Part shown: positions 6,174 to 13,507 of the stretch, piece after piece
Layout: every line of letters starts with the position of its first letter
How positions within the stretch are numbered: the first letter of the stretch is position 1
NCBI GenBank assembly: GCA_009698295.1
Contig: WLQO01000019.1
Span: forward strand, 1-13,507
DNA length: 13,507 bases
From: Actinomycetota bacterium
Lineage (GTDB): Bacteria > Actinomycetota > Actinomycetes > Nanopelagicales > Nanopelagicaceae
Reading direction: 5' to 3'
Translations under genes and position numbers: made by a program
The notes under the pieces: generated by a model
Told to the model about the DNA's origin: nothing
The model's database searches: none
What the model saw: the letters and a program-made list of their open reading frames with translations, nothing else

Positions 6174-8980
6174 TGAAAAAACCAAGTCCGCTAGCCCTAA
6201 CCTTCATAATTTTGGCGGTTCTCGCTGGAGCGCTCGTTGCCCTCAGTGGTTACTACGTAGATTGGCTCTGGTTTAAATCAGTCGGCTTCACCAGTGTTTG
6301 GTCAACAGTTCTAACGACCAAGATCACGCTCTTCTTAGTAGCTGGCTTAGTCACATCTCTAATAATTTCACTAAATATTTATTTGGCTTATCGCCGCCGC
6401 CCATTTGATGTTTCAATGGCGATGGAAGCGGACAACCTTGAGCGCTATCGCGCGACAATTGATCCGATCCGCAAATTAGTCTTTGCCGGAATTTCAGTAG
6501 TCCTCTTCTATTTTGGTGGAACCACGGGAGTGCAACTCTGGAGCTCTTGGCTGCAATTTAAGAACGCCACAGATTTCGGAGTTAAAGATCCACAGTTCGG
6601 AATGGATATCTCATTCTTTGCATTCCGTCTGCCATTTTTGCAAACACTTATTGGTTGGGCCATCTCAACTTTAATTTTGGCAACGCTAGCCAGCGTCGCA
6701 GTTCATTATGTATATGGCGGTATCCGCCCGCAGCTTCGCACTGATCGCATATCCGTCGCAGCTCGTGTTCAGATTTCAATTCTTCTCGGATTAATCGTTT
6801 TGATAAAGGCAATTGCTTACTGGTTTGATCGTTATGCCCTCGCGCTAAAAGAGAGCAGGCTAATTACGGGTCTCACATATACCGATGTGAATGCAACTTT
6901 GCCGGCGAAATCAATTCTGGCTGCGATCGCAGTTATCTGCTCGCTTCTCTTCTTTGCAAATATTGTCCGTAAATCTTTGATCTTGCCGGCAGCAGGAACA
7001 GCGCTGATGGTTGGAGCATCTGTACTAATTGCAGGTGTTTATCCAGGTGTAGTTCAGCAATTCCAAGTAAAGCCATCTGAATCTTCTAAGGAAGCCCCTT
7101 ATATTCAGCGCAATATTGATTCAACTCGCGCCGCATATGGCCTTACTGATGTTGAGATCAAGGATTATCAAGCCACGCTTTCTACAAATTCTGGCCAACT
7201 CGCAACTGATGCTGCAACGATTGCAAATATTCGATTGATGGATCCAAACGTTCTATCTGCGACATTCCGTCAGTTGCAACAAATTAAGCCTTACTACACC
7301 TTCCCGGAATCACTAGATATCGATCGTTACACAGTTAATGGCGTACAACGCGATGCTGTTGTTGCAGTTCGTGAGCTAAATATTGAAGGTAACCCAAGCC
7401 GTAACTGGATCAACGATCACTTGGTCTACACACATGGCTTTGGTTTTGTTTCTGCATTTGGAAATTCAGTTGATGCCGATGGCAAGCCAACCTTCTTAGT
7501 TGGAGATCTTCCACCAACAAAGGGACTTGGAAAGTTTGAACCACGAGTTTACTTCGGTGAGAATGTTCCAGATTATTCAATTATCGGTGGACCTAAGACT
7601 GATACCCCAGTTGAATTCGATTATCCAGATGATGCTTCATCTAATGGTCAGAAGAACTACACCTACACAGGTAAAGGTGGAGTACCAATGGGTGGCTTAC
7701 TTAATAAGTTGCTCTTTGCTATTCAATATCAAGAACAACGTATCGTTTTATCAAGTTTGATCAATTCAGAATCCAAGATTCTCTACAACCGTTCGCCACG
7801 TGAGCGCGTCGCTAAAGTTGCTCCATGGCTAACTCTTGATGGAGATCCATATCCAGCGATCGTTGATGGAAAGATCCAATGGATTATCGATGGCTTCACT
7901 ACAAGTGCTGGTTATCCATATTCGCAGACAACTTCGTTAGGCACAGCGACTACTGATGCGCTAACAACTAACTCAACTTCAATCACTGCGCAGACCAATA
8001 AGAACATCAACTACATCCGAAACTCAGTTAAAGCCACTGTCGATGCCTATGACGGCACAGTCGTTCTCTACCAATGGGATGAGAAAGACCCAGTATTAAA
8101 GACTTGGATGAAGGCATTCCCAAATACTGTGACCCCAAAGAGCAAGATGTCAGCACAGTTGCTTGAGCACATCCGCTACCCAGAAGATCTCTTCCGCGTA
8201 CAACGTGATGTGCTTAGTTCTTATCACGTACAAACCGCTGCAGCTTTCTACGGCGGACAAGATTTCTGGCGCGTACCTCGCGATCCTTCTACATTCGGTG
8301 CCAATGCTGGAGCGCAGCCTCCGTATTACATGACTTTAGAAATGCCAGGAACTGATAAACCAACCTTCGCTTTAACAACTCCATTTGTTCCACGCGGTGG
8401 CCGTGAAAACCTTTCTGCCTTTGCAGTTGTTGATTCCAACAATGGACCGAATTACGGAAAAATTTCAGTATTACAACTTCCACGAAGCACAAACGTCGCC
8501 GGTCCTTCGCAAGTTGCTTCAAACTTTGAAGCTAAACCAGAAGTCGCTAACTCGCTCTCACTTCTTCGCCAAGGCGGATCAGATGTAGTTCTCGGCAACT
8601 TGTTGACGCTTCCTGTTGGTGGCGGATTGCTTTATGTGCAACCGGTATATGTAAAAGCGACTGCAAACTCAGCTGCATATCCACTTTTACAGAAAGTACT
8701 CGTTTCATTCGGTGATGTAATCGGATACGACAGTTCGCTCAAAGGCGCGCTTGATCAAGTATTCGGCGGAAACTCCGGAACCTCTTCTTCCGGTACACCA
8801 GTAACATCGAATACCAATAATGCATCTGCAGATCTAAAGTCTGCGCTACAAAATGCAAAGCAAGCGATTGCTGATGGAAATGCGGCACTTGCTAAGGGAG
8901 ATTTTGCAGCATATGGACGCGCACAAGATCGCTTAAAGGCGGCACTTGCCGCTGCTATTGCTGCCGAAGGACGCAAGTAA
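6170..8980 (+). CDS. UPF0182 family large integral membrane protein, 936 aa
   Basis: The first 300 residues hold about seven hydrophobic segments (near 8–30, 44–68, 100–122, 155–178, 200–218, 245–264 and 273–293). A long extracytoplasmic-type domain follows, with the family-typical YYTFPESLDIDRYTVNG region and a repeated-looking set of beta-rich blocks up to about 860. The tail begins with a Ser/Thr/Asn-rich linker and ends in an Ala-rich helix containing GDFAAYGRAQDRLKAAL, which UPF0182 proteins normally have. Length is normal for the family (about 900–1000 residues). Function is unknown. The ATG overlaps the stop of the S16 protease gene (ATGATGA), with AGGAG a few bases upstream, so either of two adjacent ATGs may be used. 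The pairing with the S16 protease is conserved in actinobacteria and suggests a shared envelope role. Family assignment is secure. Confidence 0.95.
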   Translation: MMKKPSPLALTFIILAVLAGALVALSGYYVDWLWFKSVGFTSVWSTVLTTKITLFLVAGLVTSLIISLNIYLAYRRRPFDVSMAMEADNLERYRATIDPIRKLVFAGISVVLFYFGGTTGVQLWSSWLQFKNATDFGVKDPQFGMDISFFAFRLPFLQTLIGWAISTLILATLASVAVHYVYGGIRPQLRTDRISVAARVQISILLGLIVLIKAIAYWFDRYALALKESRLITGLTYTDVNATLPAKSILAAIAVICSLLFFANIVRKSLILPAAGTALMVGASVLIAGVYPGVVQQFQVKPSESSKEAPYIQRNIDSTRAAYGLTDVEIKDYQATLSTNSGQLATDAATIANIRLMDPNVLSATFRQLQQIKPYYTFPESLDIDRYTVNGVQRDAVVAVRELNIEGNPSRNWINDHLVYTHGFGFVSAFGNSVDADGKPTFLVGDLPPTKGLGKFEPRVYFGENVPDYSIIGGPKTDTPVEFDYPDDASSNGQKNYTYTGKGGVPMGGLLNKLLFAIQYQEQRIVLSSLINSESKILYNRSPRERVAKVAPWLTLDGDPYPAIVDGKIQWIIDGFTTSAGYPYSQTTSLGTATTDALTTNSTSITAQTNKNINYIRNSVKATVDAYDGTVVLYQWDEKDPVLKTWMKAFPNTVTPKSKMSAQLLEHIRYPEDLFRVQRDVLSSYHVQTAAAFYGGQDFWRVPRDPSTFGANAGAQPPYYMTLEMPGTDKPTFALTTPFVPRGGRENLSAFAVVDSNNGPNYGKISVLQLPRSTNVAGPSQVASNFEAKPEVANSLSLLRQGGSDVVLGNLLTLPVGGGLLYVQPVYVKATANSAAYPLLQKVLVSFGDVIGYDSSLKGALDQVFGGNSGTSSSGTPVTSNTNNASADLKSALQNAKQAIADGNAALAKGDFAAYGRAQDRLKAALAAAIAAEGRK

Positions 8981-8988
8981 TTTCATTC

Positions 8989-9008
8989 GCTAAATAGGCG
9001 GATTTGGC
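8989..9008 (+). terminator. Weak hairpin after the UPF0182 gene
   Basis: A 7-bp stem (8989–8995 with 9002–9008, one G·T pair) closes a 6-base loop and is followed by TATTACTT. It lies 8 bases after the UPF0182 stop and overlaps the -35 box of the tRNA promoter. The T-run is poor, so termination here would be weak. Readthrough into the tRNA is possible. Confidence 0.3.
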
Positions 9009-9032
9009 TATTACTTGCACAACCTTTAGACT
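9004..9032 (+). promoter_or_regulatory. Promoter of the initiator tRNA gene
   Basis: TTGGCT (9004–9009) and TAGACT (9027–9032) are spaced by 17 bases. Each matches the sigma70-type consensus at four of six positions. Transcription would start about 9039–9040, only a few bases before the mature tRNA 5' end at 9044. Location and spacing make this a good candidate. Confidence 0.6.
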
Positions 9033-9043
9033 GACACTTCCGA

Positions 9044-9120
<77 letters not shown>

Positions 9121-9128
9121 ATCAGAAC

Positions 9129-9161
9129 AGCACATAGATCTCAAGGGATCCGTGTGCTTTT
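9129..9161 (+). terminator. Rho-independent terminator of the tRNA-fMet gene
   Basis: The left arm 9129–9141 pairs with 9146–9158 over 13 positions, with one A·C mismatch and two G·T pairs, around a CAAG tetraloop. TTTT (9158–9161) follows on the plus strand. The hairpin begins 9 bases after the tRNA CCA and ends directly against the stop codon of the convergent copper ATPase gene (9162). No T-run exists for the minus direction, so it may only slow transcription coming from that side. Confidence 0.75.
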
Positions 9162-11414
9162 CTATTTGATACGTAGCGAGTTTGTAACCACAAATAACGA
9201 GCTAACTGCCATCGCTCCCGCGGCATACATCGGTGTTAATAAACCGGCTGCAGCAATCGGTATCCCGATCACGTTATAGGCAAAGGCCCAAATAAGATTA
9301 GATTTTATCGTCCGCAGAGTGCGCTTAGAAAGTGTCAACGCATCAACAACGCTCATTAACTCGGGGCGCATCAAAGTTATATCAGCGCTAGAAATTGCGG
9401 TATCTGTGCCGGTACCCATCGCCATACTTAAATCTGCGGCGGCAAGGGCTGCAGCATCATTGATGCCATCGCCAATCATTAAGACGGTGTGACCAGATTC
9501 TTTTAGCGCATTCACACGCGCCAATTTCTCATCAGGTAAAGCTCGCGCAATTACATGCTCGCCCTTAATTCCAACTAAACGCGCAATCGCACCAGCGCTT
9601 TCATCGTTATCGCCGGTTACCAACCATGGAGTAATACCATTATCAACGAGAGCTGAAATTGTTGCGGCAGCATCTGGCTTAACTTGATCACCGATAGCGA
9701 AAACGGCGATCGCAACGCCATCCCATGCAAGTACTGCAACGGAGTAACCAAATTCTTCGCCTCGTTTAATTGCTTCGGCGATTGCTGGATCAAAAGTTGT
9801 CGCGCTGTGAGCGATAGCTTTAGGTGTTCCGATTAGAACAACTGGTGAAATTGAACCAAGCAGAACTCGTCCAGCAACGCCTGCACCAGGAGTTTGCGTG
9901 AACTCGACAACTTCATGGTGAGTTGCTCCACTTGCTAAAGCGTGTGATGAAATCGCTTGCCCAACAGGGTGATCGTTAGCCAATTCAAGAGATAGCGCAG
10001 ATGACAAGATCGACTTCTCGTTTAATAGCCCCGAATAGGTTGCACCCAATACTTTATGTGCACTTATTGGAATCGTGGCATCGTGAACTTTCATTACTCC
10101 CGTTGTGAGTGTTCCGGTCTTATCGAGAACAACGACATCTACTTTTCGTGCGAGTTCTAATACACGAGGCTGTCTCAAGACAATTCCCCGAGATGCACCA
10201 CGTCCAGATGCGACTAAGAGAGCAACTGGTGTGGCTAAACCAAGTGCACACGGGCAGGCGATTACAAGAACGGTAATTGCAATCTGAATTGATTGTGCAA
10301 TTGAGTGTCCGGCTCCATCGTTTCCGATGTAATACCAAGCGAAGAAGGTGCCAACTGCGAGCAATGTAACTGTTGGCACAAAGATGGCTGCAATCTTGTC
10401 AGCAACTCTTTGAATTGGGGCTTTCTCACCTTGGGCTTGCACCACCATTGCAGTTATGCGCGCTAGTTCAGTATCGCTACCTACCCGCGTTGCTCTGACA
10501 ATTATTCGTCCATTGTTATTAAGTGATGCGCCAATTACGCGCGAACCAGGCGAGACCTCAATCGGAATAGATTCTCCAGTTAGCATTGAATTATTCACAG
10601 AAGAAGTTCCTGAAATAACTAAGCCATCTGTAGCAACTCGTGCGCCTGGTTTAACGATAAAGTCATCACCGATTGCAAGTTCTGTGATTGGAATTATCAC
10701 TTCCAACCCATTGCGCAGAACGGTAACTTCCTTGGCACCGAGAGTGAGCAAGGTTGATAAAGCGCTACTCGCACGATGCTTTGCCCGTGATTCCAGGTGG
10801 CGCCCGAGAATTACAAATAAGAGAACCCCTGCGGCAACTTCGGTATAAACATCACCAGTTCCGGTTGCATTGGCATAGATAGACCATCCAAAAGCGCTGA
10901 GCGAACCGAGTGAGATCAACGAATCCATAGTTGGATGGAAGAAGTTGCGAAGTGCTGCGCGATGTATCGGCAGTGCAACAATTAAAATTAGCGGCGCAGT
11001 CAGGCCAATTGCCAGCCACGCAGTTGGTGAATATAGCGGCGGCAGAATATTTAGCGAGCTTAATGTGCTCAAAATCTGGATATCTAATTCGGCGTGCCAT
11101 TGTTCAATCATAGAAATTGCGATTGCTGGAATCGCAAAGAGAATTGCAAAGAAAAGGGCAACCCCAGACTTTTTACTGTGCAGCGCAGGAGTTGCTCCAT
11201 CTGCAATCAAAATGGCGCTATATCCCACGCTCTTAATTTTCTTAACTATCTCGCTACTTTTAATTTCAAGTGGAGCCAAGATATGAACGGTTTCAGTGGC
11301 AAAATTTACGCTAGCGCTTACGCCATCTATCTCGTTTAAAGTTTTTTCAATTGTGTTAACACAAGAAGAACAGGTCATTCCCGTGACTGAAAAGGTGCGC
11401 GGTTCAATGGCCAT
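9162..11414 (-). CDS. copA: Cu(+)-exporting P1B-type ATPase (CopA-like), 750 aa
   Basis: One N-terminal heavy-metal domain carries the metal site MTCSSC (13–18). Eight membrane segments are visible, including the pair before the actuator domain, the CPC motif in the sixth (387–389), YN in the seventh (713–714) and M…SS in the eighth (735–739). The last three are the Cu+ selectivity signature of the P1B-1 group. Catalytic elements are complete: TGES (279–282), the phosphorylated Asp431 in DKTGT, HP (482–483), TGDN (600–603) and GDGINDA (648–654). The protein should pump Cu+ out of the cytoplasm using ATP. Its first 11 bases overlap the end of the hisN gene, so it is the last gene of the aroA–rsgA–hisN operon. 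No CsoR-type repressor, CopZ chaperone or metal-responsive operator is visible here. Copper-dependent control is therefore not supported by this window. Ag+ transport is also possible. Confidence 0.95.
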   Translation of the reverse strand: MAIEPRTFSVTGMTCSSCVNTIEKTLNEIDGVSASVNFATETVHILAPLEIKSSEIVKKIKSVGYSAILIADGATPALHSKKSGVALFFAILFAIPAIAISMIEQWHAELDIQILSTLSSLNILPPLYSPTAWLAIGLTAPLILIVALPIHRAALRNFFHPTMDSLISLGSLSAFGWSIYANATGTGDVYTEVAAGVLLFVILGRHLESRAKHRASSALSTLLTLGAKEVTVLRNGLEVIIPITELAIGDDFIVKPGARVATDGLVISGTSSVNNSMLTGESIPIEVSPGSRVIGASLNNNGRIIVRATRVGSDTELARITAMVVQAQGEKAPIQRVADKIAAIFVPTVTLLAVGTFFAWYYIGNDGAGHSIAQSIQIAITVLVIACPCALGLATPVALLVASGRGASRGIVLRQPRVLELARKVDVVVLDKTGTLTTGVMKVHDATIPISAHKVLGATYSGLLNEKSILSSALSLELANDHPVGQAISSHALASGATHHEVVEFTQTPGAGVAGRVLLGSISPVVLIGTPKAIAHSATTFDPAIAEAIKRGEEFGYSVAVLAWDGVAIAVFAIGDQVKPDAAATISALVDNGITPWLVTGDNDESAGAIARLVGIKGEHVIARALPDEKLARVNALKESGHTVLMIGDGINDAAALAAADLSMAMGTGTDTAISSADITLMRPELMSVVDALTLSKRTLRTIKSNLIWAFAYNVIGIPIAAAGLLTPMYAAGAMAVSSLFVVTNSLRIK

Positions 11415-12204
11415 TTAATTTATCTACAATCTTTTGATGAATCACAGAGTTAGTAGATAACCCACTGCCACCTAAGCAGCCATCAACGCCTGCGACATTG
11501 GTAAATCTGCCACCTGCTTCGCGCACAATTATGTCGAGCGCTGCCATATCCCAAATTGCTAGCGTTGGTTCGGCGGCAACATCTACGGCACCTTCGGCAA
11601 CTAACATATGTGACCAGAAGTCGCCGATTCCACGAGTGCGCCATGCATCGGCTAAAAGTTCTTGGAATGGAGCAAGGCGCTCACCCCAACCTATGAAATC
11701 AGAGTATGAGATAGAAGAATCTTTTATTTCAGAGACTTGCGAAACAGAAATTCTCTCGGGAGCTGCCTTATTTACCGAAACGAATGCGCCATTGCCTTCG
11801 CTGGCATGCCAACGACGAAATAGCGCGGGTGCGCTTACGACGCCTACGACTACGACTTCAGAGCCATCGCTCTGTTTTTCGATCAAGCCAATCAAAGTTG
11901 CCCAAGTTGGTACTCCACGCAAAAAATTCTTTGTGCCATCGATTGGATCTATTACCCAATATCTATCTGCGCCACCAGTATCACTTCCAAATTCTTCACC
12001 AACAATTCCATCATCAGGGCGATGGCTCTTAAGTAATGCGCGGATCGCTTCTTCAGATGCTTTATCAGCATCTGTAACTGGTGTGTTATCTGGCTTAGTT
12101 GAAACAATTAAATCTATAGATTGATAGCGCGCTAAAGTAACTGAATCCGCGGCATCAGCCAGGCGCATTGCTAGCGCCAGATCATTGCCCCGCGTTAAAG
12201 ACAT
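11404..12204 (-). CDS. hisN: Histidinol-phosphatase of the inositol-monophosphatase family (HisN type), 266 aa
   Basis: The metal and phosphate-binding motifs of the IMPase/FIG superfamily are complete: GEE (69–71), DPIDGTKNF (86–94) and WDMAA (218–222). The N-terminus (DLALAMRLADAAD, then STKPDNTPVTDADKASEEAIR) is characteristic of actinobacterial HisN, which removes phosphate from histidinol-phosphate in histidine synthesis. General inositol monophosphatases differ in this part, so HisN is favoured, though substrate cannot be proved from sequence. Length is normal (about 260–270). The ATG lies 4 bases after the rsgA stop, and the 3' end overlaps the copA start by 11 bases, so translation is probably coupled on both sides. 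The Shine–Dalgarno is weak, which fits coupling. Proteins of this type often stand next to rsgA and aroA in actinobacteria. Confidence 0.87.
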   Translation of the reverse strand: MSLTRGNDLALAMRLADAADSVTLARYQSIDLIVSTKPDNTPVTDADKASEEAIRALLKSHRPDDGIVGEEFGSDTGGADRYWVIDPIDGTKNFLRGVPTWATLIGLIEKQSDGSEVVVVGVVSAPALFRRWHASEGNGAFVSVNKAAPERISVSQVSEIKDSSISYSDFIGWGERLAPFQELLADAWRTRGIGDFWSHMLVAEGAVDVAAEPTLAIWDMAALDIIVREAGGRFTNVAGVDGCLGGSGLSTNSVIHQKIVDKLNGH

Positions 12205-12208
12205 GTTG

Positions 12209-13240
12209 TCAGTCTAGCGCGGGCGGGTTTGAATCTTTAAGTTCTAGAAGTGAGCGCAGACTTGCTACGCGCGCTGTTCTTTCGTTATTTACAACACCTT
12301 TCGGCGCAGCCCACTCATTTAATTGGCAGCCTACTTCGTGATGCGAGCAGTTAGGCATACAACTTTGCGTGACTTCGGAAAGGTCTTCAAATGCGGCAAC
12401 GATTCGATTGGAATCTAAATGAGCCAGACCGAAAGCGCGAATTCCTGGCGTATCAATTATCCAACCCTGGGATGGAGAAAGATCTGTGGCTAAGGGCAGT
12501 GCGATTGCGCTGGAAGATGTATGCCTTCCGCGCCCGGTTACATCATTTACATCGCCGGTTACGCGCTCGGCATGCGGAACCAGCGCGTTAATTAAAGTTG
12601 ATTTACCAACTCCAGAGTGGCCTACAAGTACGGATGTCTTGCCATTTAGCATCGCAAAGAGCTTTGCTAGATCAGCTTCACGCGAACCTGACTTAATGGC
12701 GGCAGTTGCAATTTCTACACCAAGAGTTTCATACTCATGTAGAAAATCTGGAACAGCGGCAACATCAGTCTTAGTTACCAATAAAATTGGTTTAATACTT
12801 TCGTGAAAAGCACAGACTAAGAATCTATCAATAAGCCCGCGGCGTGGTTCTGGATTTGCTGCCGCAACAACAATCACCAATTGATCAATGTTGGCAACAA
12901 TGGTGCGTTCCATTTTGGCTGCATCATCTACTGTGCGACTTAAACTGTTGCGGCGCGGTTCAATTGAAACGATTCGCGCAAGTGATCCTTCGGTACCGGT
13001 CACATCTCCAACTAAGTTAACTAAATCTCCAACGACCACAGATTTCGGTCCCATTTCGCGGGCCTTCATTGCAGTAACAATTTCTCCAGTATGAGTTATG
13101 CATGTTGTGCGACCGCGATCAACCGTTGTTACTAGCGCTTGAATAGCATCAGAATGCGATGGACGATCTTTACTGCGCGGGCGCGTACGTCGCGCTGGGC
13201 GAATACGAGCATCAGACTCGTCAAATTCGCGTGGCGTCAT
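12209..13240 (-). CDS. rsgA: Ribosome small-subunit-dependent GTPase A, 343 aa
   Basis: This is a circularly permuted GTPase that acts late in 30S ribosome assembly. Its motifs appear in the permuted order typical of RsgA: G4 TKTD (156–159), G1 GHSGVGKST (207–215), a G2-like GRGRHT (237–241, numbered from the ATG at 13240) and G3 DTPG (263–266). An N-terminal OB-fold-like region (about 30–110) precedes them. A C-terminal zinc site CMPNC-x-HH-x3-C (Cys294, Cys298, His300/301, Cys305) follows. The N-terminus is rich in Arg (11–28), as in actinobacterial members. I prefer the ATG at 13240 because it forms an ATGA overlap with the aroA stop. A TTG at 13258 would add six residues and has no better ribosome site. 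hisN starts 4 bases after the stop. Assignment is secure. Confidence 0.94.
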   Translation of the reverse strand: MTPREFDESDARIRPARRTRPRSKDRPSHSDAIQALVTTVDRGRTTCITHTGEIVTAMKAREMGPKSVVVGDLVNLVGDVTGTEGSLARIVSIEPRRNSLSRTVDDAAKMERTIVANIDQLVIVVAAANPEPRRGLIDRFLVCAFHESIKPILLVTKTDVAAVPDFLHEYETLGVEIATAAIKSGSREADLAKLFAMLNGKTSVLVGHSGVGKSTLINALVPHAERVTGDVNDVTGRGRHTSSSAIALPLATDLSPSQGWIIDTPGIRAFGLAHLDSNRIVAAFEDLSEVTQSCMPNCSHHEVGCQLNEWAAPKGVVNNERTARVASLRSLLELKDSNPPALD

Positions 13241-13507
13241 GAGATCAAACTCTGCCAAAGTCCAGGAAAGTCCGGAAGCGTTTTACGGGTTGTGGCAACG
13301 TTTTCAATTTCGATACCTGGCACTACCAAACCAATAACTGCACCCGCAGTGGCTAAGCGATGATCATCGTAGGTATGGAAAGTTCCAGCGTGCAAACCTT
13401 CACCAAACTTGCCGGCAGGTGTAATTCGAAGGGAACTCTCTTCCTCACCAACGCTTCCACCAAGTGAGTTAATTTCGCGGGTCAACGCTGCTAAACGATC
13501 GGTTTCA
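13237..13507 (-). CDS. aroA: 3-phosphoshikimate 1-carboxyvinyltransferase (EPSP synthase), C-terminal part only
   Basis: The frame is open from the right edge of the window to a TGA at 13239–13237, giving the last 89 residues or so; the start lies outside. The visible end begins ETDRLAALTREINSLGG, matching the E(S/T)DR…L block of EPSP synthases. It continues with the conserved YDDHRLATAGAV motif, whose DHR contributes to the active site, and ends KTLPDFPGLWQSL, the usual PxF/PxFw closing motif. The enzyme joins shikimate 3-phosphate and phosphoenolpyruvate in aromatic amino-acid synthesis. A TTG inside this stretch (13485) is not the start, because homology continues upstream of it. The stop overlaps the rsgA ATG (ATGA), and aroA next to rsgA is a known actinobacterial arrangement. 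Confidence 0.93.
   Translation of the reverse strand, partial: ETDRLAALTREINSLGGSVGEEESSLRITPAGKFGEGLHAGTFHTYDDHRLATAGAVIGLVVPGIEIENVATTRKTLPDFPGLWQSLIS

Noticed and set aside
11498..12124. A 208-residue open frame on the plus strand, antisense to hisN
   Set aside because: It lies entirely inside hisN, mirrors its codon pattern, has no ribosome site and shows no recognisable motif. It is a frame shadow.

Overview
This window looks like a compact chromosomal stretch from an actinobacterium of moderate to low GC, for example a streamlined freshwater acI/Nanopelagicales-type genome. The evidence is gene content and order. The run UPF0182 – S16 protease – (divergent) DUF2342 protein – E1/TOMM-like protein – ABC1 kinase matches a conserved actinobacterial neighbourhood that I recall as Rv3193c–Rv3197 in Mycobacterium. 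The initiator tRNA has the actinobacterial form, and DUF5679 is also an actinobacterial family. The lineage is inferred from memory of these families; no search was run.

Left part (1–5078, all minus strand): a partial ABC1/UbiB-type kinase (cut by the window edge) is preceded by a 362-aa E1/ThiF-like protein with two cysteine pairs, probably in one operon. Upstream are a strong rho-independent terminator, a 54-aa DUF5679 zinc-ribbon protein, a YgjP-type HExxH metallopeptidase and a DUF2342 'zinc metalloprotease' homologue whose metal motif looks lost. Between the last two lies a short gap holding a long two-tier hairpin followed by a T-rich run, with a plausible promoter directly in front. 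This is a candidate small RNA.

Middle part (5174–9120, plus strand): a small single-pass membrane protein overlaps a membrane-anchored Lon-type (S16) protease that appears to lack the usual PDZ domain. That gene overlaps the large UPF0182 membrane protein. These three genes look translationally coupled. An initiator tRNA-fMet follows, with its own promoter and terminator.

Right part (9162–13507, minus strand, transcribed leftwards): aroA (partial), rsgA, a HisN-type histidinol-phosphatase and a Cu+-type P1B ATPase form a tight operon with overlaps or gaps of only a few bases. It joins shikimate synthesis, ribosome assembly, histidine synthesis and copper export.

No mobile elements, CRISPR arrays or phage genes were seen. 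There is no gene-free stretch longer than about 300 bases. The most unusual items are the nested hairpin at 3627–3701, the PDZ-less S16 protease, the motif-less DUF2342 protein and the E1-like/ABC1-kinase pair.
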